A stretch of 25,301 nucleotides of DNA, taken from the NCBI GenBank assembly GCA_946184195.1, contig CAMHEP010000005.1, positions 1 through 25,301 on the forward strand, read 5' to 3'. The notes beneath the pieces are model-generated. The model was not told the origin of the DNA and ran no database searches. It saw nothing but the letters and a program-made list of their open reading frames with translations. Positions 25,023 through 25,301 of this stretch are shown piece by piece. The position numbers and the translations under genes are program-made. The DNA is from an uncultured Bacteroidales bacterium (GTDB lineage: Bacteria > Bacteroidota > Bacteroidia > Bacteroidales > Paludibacteraceae). Numbering within the stretch: position 1 is the first letter of the stretch; each line of letters starts with the position of its first letter.

Positions 25023-25083
25023 AGGGTTGATTTGTTGTTGAATAGGGAATGCATAGAGACACTCAACAAATGTACAATATACG

Positions 25084-25301
25084 ATGAAAAACAAATTACG
25101 AATACTGGGCATTGTGCCCATCCTACTGCTATCCGCATGCAAGGCCGATTACCCGGGAGCAATGGATACTCCCGAACCTGAAGCCTCCGCCGTGCAGATA
25201 GAGAGTTTAAGTCTGACGGACAAAGCAATCTCCAACGGGTTGTATGACCTTGAGGCATATGTACGCGGTCCCAAAGACAGTGTACTCATCATCACGTCCG
25301 G
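25084..25301 (+). CDS. Lipoprotein of unknown function (3' partial)
   Basis: An ATG at 25084 opens a frame that runs off the right edge after 72 codons. The product starts MKNKLRILGIVPILLLSAC with an SPII lipobox (LLSAC, Cys19), then KADYPGAMDTPEPEASAVQI and a segment with Ser/Leu-rich beta-like character (YDLEAYVRGPKDSVLIIT). I do not recognise the domain from this fragment. It is divergent from susC, has its own consensus promoter and begins about 750 bp from susC. It may belong to the same glycan regulon or start a neighbouring locus. Confidence 0.8.
   Translation, partial: MKNKLRILGIVPILLLSACKADYPGAMDTPEPEASAVQIESLSLTDKAISNGLYDLEAYVRGPKDSVLIITS

Noticed and set aside
24808..25062. Minus-strand 84-codon frame in the divergent intergenic region
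   Set aside because: It covers the A/T-rich stretch and the strong rightward promoter, has a low-complexity Phe/Tyr/Lys-rich end and no domain. It is better explained as non-coding.

Overview
The window reads as Bacteroidales (Bacteroidota) DNA. It carries a complete SusC/SusD pair, SPII lipoproteins with Bacteroides-type signal peptides, promoters of the Bacteroidota form (TTG, 20 nt, TAnnTTTG), and the usual polysaccharide-utilisation-locus (PUL) architecture. No tRNA, rRNA, insertion sequence, phage gene or CRISPR array was seen. Genus cannot be fixed by eye; a gut or rumen Prevotellaceae/Bacteroidaceae-type organism would fit.

Layout. The 3' part of a membrane-bound sensor/regulator lies on the + strand (1-2442). 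It ends towards a convergent run of minus-strand genes that fills 2613-24335, with a shared hairpin terminator at 2553-2587. In transcription order (right to left) the minus-strand unit is: SusC transporter, SusD lipoprotein, a SusE-position Ig-like surface lipoprotein, an alginate-lyase-family lipoprotein, a GH127/DUF1680 enzyme, a heparinase II/III-family lyase, an esterase/beta-helix fusion enzyme, a frameshifted GH97 glycosidase, a GH88 unsaturated glucuronyl hydrolase lipoprotein, two tandem paralogous secreted proteins and a 47-codon ORF. From the GH127 gene to the GH88 gene the junctions are ATGA or longer overlaps, so that block should be co-transcribed and translationally coupled. The divergent intergenic region 24336-25083 holds one good promoter for each direction, a perfect 8-bp dyad over the susC -33 element and a five-unit 11-bp repeat. 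A lipoprotein gene runs off the right edge.

How the genes could work together (inference). SusCD and the Ig-like/binding-module proteins would capture a glycan at the surface. The two lyase-family proteins (alginate-lyase type and heparinase II/III type) would cleave at uronic acids, leaving unsaturated ends for the GH88 enzyme. GH127, GH97, the beta-helix enzyme and its fused esterase would strip arabinose-like, alpha-linked and esterified substituents. This points to a branched, acylated, uronic-acid-containing polysaccharide. No sulfatase is present, which argues against heavily sulfated host glycosaminoglycans. The exact substrate cannot be read from the sequence.

The most notable points are the inactivating frameshift in GH97, the esterase/beta-helix fusion, the susC operator-like dyad, short repeats (one of which extends into a coding sequence), a near-identical 203-bp block shared by the two paralogs, and a kinase-less SusR-like regulator.
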